A DNA stretch of 64,000 nucleotides from Paramacrobiotus metropolitanus. Taxonomy: Eukaryota; Tardigrada; Eutardigrada; Parachela; Macrobiotidae. The first letter of the stretch is position 1. Each line of letters starts with the position of its first letter. Of this stretch, positions 57,923-64,000 are shown in pieces. A program made the position numbers and the translations under genes. The DNA is taken from assembly GCF_019649055.1 (NCBI RefSeq), contig NW_026570237.1:1116001-1180000 (forward strand). The letters are read 5' to 3'. The notes under the pieces were generated by a model that saw nothing but the letters and a program-made list of their open reading frames with translations, made no database searches and was not told the DNA's origin.

Positions 57923-58667
57923 ATGTTGCAGTTCCTCGCTTTCGCCTGCCTCCTGGCGACCGCCCTCGCCGGTCCCGGCAACCGGAAGCCGAACCCGGAC
58001 AGCGTGACCCGCGACGTCGGCAGCTTCACCGGCATCAGCATCCTGGAAGGCAACAACGTCCAGGTGGTGGCCATCCTCGGCGACGAGGAATCCGTCACCA
58101 TTGAGGGCACACCGGAAGTCCAGGAGGCCTTCAGCACCGTCGTCGACGCCGAGGGCGTCCTGCAGATCACCATAACCCGCCTTATACGCCAACCTGGCGA
58201 CCACCGCATCGTGGTGCGGGCTAAACAGCTGACGCGGCTGTCCACCGCCGGGTCATCAGAGATCATCATCCAGACGCCGTTCACGGTCGACCGGCTGGAG
58301 CTGACGACAAAGAGCTCCTCGCAGATTATACTGCAGGGTGCGGTGACCGCGGATGTGTTCACGGCCACGGCGAAGGGGTCATCGCGGATCATCGCCTGTT
58401 AAGCAGTCCGGGCAGTGGAGGTGTCGGCAGATAAGACCGCGTCGGTGACCCTGACCGGAACGGCCGCGGCGTTGTCGCTCAACATTGTCAATGATGGGTC
58501 GTTCCGCGGCGGGTTGGTGGTGGATAAGATCAATGCAAAGGTCACCGGGAGGGGCAAGGCTACGTTGACGGCGAGGAAGACCATCAATGTCGATAAGACC
58601 AGCACGGCCGGAAGTCGTCACCGGGGGTCCGGCGAAGGTGACCATCATCATCATAACCCAAGAATAA
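57923..58667 (+). pseudogene. Secreted protein with GIN-like (DUF2807-like) beta-repeat domain, broken
   Basis: The frame opens with a signal peptide (MLQFLAFACLLATALAG) and continues with FTGISILEGNNVQVVAILGD, GTPEVQEAFSTVVDAEGVLQ and a string of short beta-like repeats (LTRLSTAGSSEIII, LTTKSSSQIILQG, FTATAKGSSRII). This order resembles the GIN or DUF2807 head domain, mostly known from bacterial outer-surface proteins. A TAA at 58400-58402 interrupts it, yet the same frame continues with matching sequence (VEVSADKTASVTLTG, FRGGLVVDKINAKVTGRGKA). A later one-base shift near 58615 separates the final segment (VTGGPAKVTIII), which ends at a TAA at 58667. The codons are strikingly GC-rich compared with the surroundings. 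Two lesions make a pseudogene the simplest reading. Confidence 0.65.
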
Positions 58668-59206
58668 GCGGGAATCGTAAATTTTCTGTTAATTTAGGTA
58701 AATTTTCACTAATTTTGCTACGAGTACTTTTTTATTCCGTTGATTAAACATTTTCCGGATAAGTCCAAGAATGAACAAGTAACAACAAGATGCGTTCATT
58801 GTGCACTGAAAACTTCTTAAATACCGCTAAAAAAAACTTGATGAGCAAAACTCACCCAACTGGAATCGTCAATAAACGAAAGAAATATCCATCTGCACAC
58901 ATTTACAGGGAAACTTAAAAATGTAACTTATAAATATAACTTAAACTGTAAATAATATGTAGATAAAAAGCACAGACAGAAGTTTTATTAAAGGGTGATA
59001 CAATCCTTCCTTCATCCCACTTGCCAAAGCAGGAAACTAGACCGTAAAGAATGATGAAACAGGAATTATTCATAATCCAGCAAACGCATTTCTAACGGTA
59101 AGAAAAAGGACAAATCCGTGATACGGTGAGATAATACAAACTACTCGGCACTGGATGTACGACACCAATCGTCCGCATCCTTCTGACCCACCGGATGGAC
59201 ATCCTT

Positions 59207-61303
59207 TCAGGTTGTACTGGGAATTTTTTTGGAATTATACACCCGCCGTTTTCGTCGCTGCATAATCTCCGGTTTGGTAAAGGCCAGTTTCTCGATGAAG
59301 GGCCAGGTGGTTGTCCGTTCGGCGTTGGTGCGGACCAGTCGCCGGTAGGTGGCCCGCACATTCTCCCATTTCCACATGCAGTCCTGACAGGATTTCGGGA
59401 CCCCCGTGCCCGTCTGATTGACCATCTCGGCCACGTTCGCCCAGGCCACGCGGCGCTCCTGGGTGCGGGCAGCTGTTCCCAGGCCCGCTATGCTGCTCTT
59501 CTGCCAGAGGAACGGCTGGGCGTGCACGCCGTCAATCAACGCCAGCACCTCCTCGAAACTGAAATCCCGGCCTTCGTAACTGGTGGCGGCGGTGTGCGTC
59601 CGTGGTTCTATCGCAAAAAGAGCGCCACAGTAGACAAACATCTTGGGCTATATTCTTTTCAAAGTTTCTGATCAAAAACAGCTGGCGTACGTTTTGAAAA
59701 TTACAGATCTTTGCGGACAACGAAATGTGTTAGCGCAACGCCGCAAAATACTTCAAATTTTTCATACCTGATGCATCACCAGGATCGTGTTCCCCTTCCA
59801 GTCCAGCCTCTGCATGCTCATCCTCGCTGTCTACAAAAATACAGAATTTAGGATTAAGAGAAGACAGACAACAGAAAAATTTAAAAAAATAACTGAGAGC
59901 GAATGCAGAGAAAGCCAGAATATGACACAGAACAGATAGAGAACAAGAGCAAACAAAAACAAAATAAAAGCAGAGAAAACAGAATGTTATTACAAAGAAC
60001 CGATTAAGAGCATCACTCTTGAGCAGCTCGTACCGAGTCTCGGTGATCCAGTCTCATCGTATCCCAAAGGCATGTCATCCTGGTCTGATAAATTAACACT
60101 ATTAAATACTACTTATTACTTCATCATACAGACGCCTATTAAAATCCCACCTACCGTCGCCGGATGGAAGACCGCTCAAATCTACGTCGGCGTCTTCTTC
60201 CGCAGCGGTTTCAGCGCTGCTCGTCGATGGCTTGTCCAATGCGTTCACTAAGACATCAACGGGCCGGCGACTGCCACTGACGTCAGTATGCGATTCAGCG
60301 TCTTTTTCCACAAGTGAAGCTTGCGATCTGCAAATCGGAAAAGCCATAAAAATGCGTAAATGTCAGAAAATCTTCTACAGCACGATTTATATTTCAAGTA
60401 CTTACGGTAAAGACACCGACACGGTACTTAGTTTTCCACGTTAAAAGCAAAATTTGAAAAAATCATTAAAATTTAAAACTTTCTGGATTTAAAATTAATA
60501 TTATTTCAAAATTTTATAGCCAGATTAAATTAACTAATACAAAATAATAATATTCACTCACGCATATTATGGCGTTCGATTCAGGGCGATATTAAAAACA
60601 TAATCAAAAATTCAAAATCACACGAAAGTAAAAGCACAGCTGAAAATAAGAAAACCATAGGGAAATTCAGGTAGTAGTTAAATTAAATTTGCACCAGGTA
60701 GGCAAGTACCTTGATATAGCAGTTTTTTGTGGCAGCCCTGAATGTTTCTTCCCCGATACTTTCCTTCGTTTCGGAACGGGCGCAGCCCTATACGGTTCAT
60801 TTTCCACCTCCCCTTCGTCCCACTCCTCATCTTTCCTCTCCTCGTCGTTCTCCTCGCCTGCTTCTTCATCCGCCTGCAGCACTCCCGCGTGTTCCAGCAG
60901 TTTCATCAGATCGTCTTCATCCGCCAGGAACCGTCGTCCGATCACCGCTTTCACATAATCCGAACTCAGCATGGTATCGTTGACACACACTGGGAATCAG
61001 ACGGCCCTGCCTGCTGTCCCCATGGGCCTGTTCACGACAGATACGCACGCTCTTGCTCATGCGGGGCAGTGTGCCGCGCAGATCCACCTGGAAGAAGACG
61101 ACTGTCTCCGCTGAGTGATCGATCGCTTTGCGCCAGTACAGAGGATTCGATTCTGGGTCCACCCCGACTACTTTGATGAGGTCTTTGTAGGACATGCAGG
61201 GAGTGGAGGGGGATTTAATCTGGTTGAATGCAGTGGAGGAGCGCAGCGCGGGTTTCGCGCTGGCTGCTGGAACTGCAGCGGATGCAAAGCGCCGACGTTT
61301 CAT
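59207..61303 (-). CDS. M11: N-module plus Myb/SANT-like regulator with a shift in exon 1
   Basis: Exons 60710-61303, 60155-60327, 60034-60084, 59768-59830 and 59207-59607. Start MKRRRFASA (a second ATG lies directly upstream). The N-module is conserved through GRLIPSV, where the frame shifts near 60990; the other frame resumes with VNDTMLSSDYVKAVIGRRFL and LMKLLEHAGV. One extra or two missing bases explain it. Exon 2 has SGSRRPVDVLVNALD and the ending VDLSGLPSGDG; exon 3 DQDDMPLGYDETGS. The terminal Myb/SANT-like exon reads FSFEEVLALIDGV, QPFLWQKSS, CMWKWENVRATYRRLV, TTTWPFIEKLAF. With the shift corrected the total is 427 codons. The four later exons have no lesions. Confidence 0.75.
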
Positions 61304-62052
61304 CATCTCCCACACCGTATTGTGTAGTTTACCAAATAGTCTAACTAGCTGATAAACGACAAGCAACAAGTACAAGAAAAAAGAATCACAAAAATTCTGC
61401 CAGCTGATTCGAATCTTTCTGACAAGTAATAAGTTACCGATATGCCCAGATTACAAAATACAAAAATGAAAAACGTTTACAACACAGCAAAGCTGATGAA
61501 CCATTCTGTCAACCGCCCAGGGAGATATCCACGTAGTAAAATGGTTGAAGCGCGATCCCTATCATGTCCTATGAAGATGTTGGCGCTAAACCGGAAGCAG
61601 ATGGACAAACAAGATTAAATCGTTTAGTTGACCGCTCGTTTTCCCCCTTTTAACGTTCTATTGCCGATTTGTAGGCACTATGACGGAGCAGCAGAACTCC
61701 AACGTTTTTGCATGAAAACACAACAATCGTACTACTAGTCGCATAAACTCGACACCCCTGTCAGGCCCTATGTATTTGAATTTTTAAAATATGGACAAGT
61801 CAAGGCAGACGGAAGTGATGGAAAACTTGCAGAGCTTATTAAAATACTTCACCAAAAAACATATCAACCAATTTTATTGACGATTCGGTACGTCTAAAGC
61901 TTCAACGCGTGCTGAAAAGTCGTGACACATGAGCATGTGCATCAGTCACTATCAGTACAATTCCGAGGGGATAATCAAGGCTTTTAGAATTACGCATTGC
62001 ATATAGATATACTGATTACAAGAGCATCGCAGATGCACGAACGGCCACTAGG
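61304..62052. promoter_or_regulatory. Upstream region of M11 with AACCGCCC
   Basis: The 750 bp between the M11 start and the BED cassette behind M12 show no gene. AACCGCCC at 61511-61518, about 208 bp before the M11 start, is the same motif seen upstream of the other copies. Confidence 0.45.
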
Positions 62053-62381
62053 CTATCGGTGACGCCGCTTTACGCTTTTATCGGACTGACAAATGGACGT
62101 ATGATGCGTAAAGGCCGAAGTTCCGGCATGTTCGCCGCGGCTGAATACTTTCGAACATCTCCGACATTGGGCAAACGGCAACTCCTTCCCCGCCTCGTCA
62201 AACACCGTGTAAAAATATTCCCAGAATTTCGCCCTGGCGTTCTCTTTGGGCTTCGTATAGTATCGTCCCGCAGCAATATTCGCTGCGCAGTCATCTTTTC
62301 TAATGACATAGACCGGAGTGGATTTTGCCTTCTTCATCCCTTTTGTTTTTCTGCTGTCACTCGGCTTCAAAGCAGCCCCAT
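62053..62381 (-). CDS. BED zinc-finger terminal cassette without its own N-module (behind M12)
   Basis: A single terminal exon beginning at a phase-1 acceptor (GATTGTAG) and ending in TAG after VKRRHR, about 109 residues. It carries a BED-type finger: FWEYFYTVFDEAGKE, then CRRCSKVF with two cysteines and FTHHTSIC with histidine and cysteine ligands. BED fingers bind DNA and are common in hAT transposases and chromatin insulators. A basic lead (KTKGMKKAKS) precedes it. There is no upstream N-module exon before the M12 FAR1-like exon, and the reading phase fits M12 exon 4, so it is probably an alternative end of M12 or an orphan. Confidence 0.65.
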
Positions 62382-62882
62382 CTACAATCGCAATACAACT
62401 TCAGTAACGCTTATTTCAATTTAGAAGTACATCTTAATAATTCGTCACCATGTTCCTTCACAACTTATTTATTCATTCACAGTTGAGTGGCGTTTAAATG
62501 GACCACCACAGTTCGTTATTTGCGCAACGCAGAGTCCCATGAAGTTCGGTTGAACATAACACAGTGCGTAAAAAATTACAAAACTGGTTTATACACAATT
62601 TAGTGGAATGTCTTTATTGTAGATGCACTCTCCGTCAACACGAGGAAACGCTGATATACAATTGTTCATAAGGCAATATCCTTTTTTGGGTTTACGAAGA
62701 CAACTTCACTGGTTCTGGATCGCTTCCGCACAACACCCTTGCAATAAAGGTCATACGGCAAAATTCTCGCGATACAACAAGCTCGATTGCTGTTGCACCG
62801 GGCCTTCAGAATGCCGGCTGCTTTCGGCAGATGGCCCAAAACACTTCCGCTACTTCTGCTCAGCGCCCATATATTCTGGAAG

Positions 62883-64000
62883 CTAAACATCTTCGGACGT
62901 TGTTCCTCTTCCAGTATCTTTCCTGATTGACGGAGGAATGACCATTGTTGGCATACGGCTGGATTGCAGCGCTCTGACTTTTTCTCGCTCACCACTATCC
63001 CGCTGGCGTTTGTACATATTATGGCGTTGGTGCGGGGCTTCCCTGAATGGATGTGTGTGCTCGCCATGTCTGCTCATATGGGATATTCGCATGATATGCT
63101 CGCGCTTGTACAGCGTGACGGTGAGGGTGAACGGGCATCCCGTCAACTTGGGAGTGGTCGGTTTGCGCTTGCCAGTAGACCCCCCACGGTGACTGCAATG
63201 GTAGATGACGCGCCGGAATTTGTACACTTCCTTGTCGGGATCCAGAGCCGGCAGCGGGACGGAGCGTTTCACGGTCAGGGTGGTCGAGGTGTCGGTCTTG
63301 TACCGCTGCAAGGCTGACATGAATTCAATGTAGGAATGGAATGTGGCACCTTGGTAGAGAGAATCGTGCTCTCGCGCCACCGCGGGTGCTGCAAGGTCAC
63401 CGTCGTCCAACTCTATGTCGTGCGCTGTATTAAGAGTCTGGTGCATGTTTGTCGCTACTCTCTAGCTATCGCCGTTATTTTTACCTCTTTCCTCTTCGAA
63501 ATCGGGATCATCTTCCAACCCAGGTTCAGGATGTTCTTCGTCACCTTCTGTACAAGCAAAAAAAGCCGATTTGCATACCGAAATACCCATTACACAGGAA
63601 GGAAAACATTGTGGAAAGTACTTACCGTGTGCAGAGGAACCGGCAGTGTATTGGGCGTATTCGGATAAAGGAAAATTCTGATTATCTGCGAAATTCAAAG
63701 CACGCCTTACCATTGCTTCAAAAGCCTTTTAGACGCTGCACTGATTAGAAGCGTACTTCTTTGTTAAAAATTAGCTACGCGCTTGCGAATTTTCAAAAAA
63801 ACACGAAAAAGAACGAAAAAATAAAGTATTAAAAATAAGACGCAAATAGTTTAATAGTTTCATCTCGGTAGCAGGTAACCCATTAACCTGAAATAGCTGA
63901 AATAAGACGATATCATAGTTTTGACTAACCATCTTCAGCGGCAACCCCACTCATTTCCGTATCTGCATCCATTACATCGGCTGGATTTCCTCCCAAAGCG
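62883..64000 (-). CDS. M12 (partial): linker exons plus FAR1-like zinc finger
   Basis: The upstream part, including the expected N-module, lies beyond the right edge. Visible exons: 63930 to the edge (end of the exon-2 type linker, DTEMSGVAAEDG), 63626-63685 (DNQNFPLSEYAQY), 63485-63547 (Glu/Asp-rich) and the terminal exon 62883-63457. Junctions are phase 1, as in the other copies. The terminal exon resembles the FAR1 or MULE-type (WRKY-GCM1 fold) finger also seen at the start of ZSWIM proteins: YQGATFHSYIEFMSALQRYK, then YHCSHRGG, LTGCPFTLTV and HMSRHGEHTHP with the paired Cys and His. Such fingers bind DNA and descend from Mutator-type transposases. Membership of the M family rests on the linkers and phases, because the N-module is not visible. 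The first residues of the terminal exon are uncertain. Confidence 0.68.

Noticed and set aside
1-64000. Prokaryotic features, CRISPR arrays, rRNA and tRNA genes
   Set aside because: No regularly spaced repeats of CRISPR type, no rRNA segments and no convincing tRNA cloverleaf; gene structure is clearly eukaryotic.

Overview
This is eukaryotic DNA from a compact animal genome. Genes are split by short GT-AG introns, most of about 50 to 300 bp, and I see no operons or ribosome binding sites. The DNA-binding families present (FLYWCH, MADF-BESS, BEN-like, Myb/SANT-like, ETS-like, BED, FAR1-like) point to a metazoan. A small-genome ecdysozoan such as a tardigrade would fit, but that is a guess.

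Left edge (0.5-5.2 kb): two divergent paralogous FLYWCH zinc-finger genes with the same three-exon layout.

Main body (5.6-48 kb and 59-64 kb): a tandem family of twelve modular genes, called M1 to M12 here. Eleven are complete in the window; M12 runs off the right edge. M7 lies on the + strand, the rest on the - strand. Each complete gene starts with one long exon (first residues MKRQR or MKRHR in most) that carries a strongly conserved module of about 105 residues which I cannot assign to a known family. An acidic tail and a basic patch follow. After a phase-2 intron come two to four short acidic linker exons, all joined in phase 1, and then an exchangeable C-terminal module: BEN-like (M1, M2, M3, M6), MADF-BESS (M4, M5), Myb/SANT-like (M7, M8, M9, M11), truncated ETS-like (M10) or FAR1-like (M12).

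Behind M3, M4, M5, M8 and M12 lie further C-terminal cassettes that have no N-terminal exon of their own. They begin with a phase-1 acceptor and keep the frame when joined to the upstream linker exons: a second BEN-like cassette behind M3, M4 and M8, two behind M5, and a BED finger behind M12. The arrangement resembles Drosophila lola or mod(mdg4), where one N-terminal module is spliced to alternative DNA-binding ends, but here the whole unit is also tandemly duplicated and the C-terminal domains belong to unrelated families. Most complete copies have an AACCGCC-type motif 200 to 310 bp before the start codon, which suggests shared regulation. Some copies are damaged by single-base shifts (M2, M9, M11) or a stop in a linker exon (M10).

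Insert between the two parts of the array (48-58.7 kb): a broken cytosolic methionyl-tRNA synthetase gene (- strand) whose roughly 5-kb intron contains an opposite-strand phytanoyl-CoA-dioxygenase-like gene, and a broken secreted protein with a GIN-like (DUF2807-like) beta-repeat domain. Mobile DNA includes two hAT-like MITEs with 8-bp target duplications, a 1.6-kb element with palindromic ends inside the dioxygenase intron, and a 5'-truncated non-LTR retrotransposon tail inside M10.
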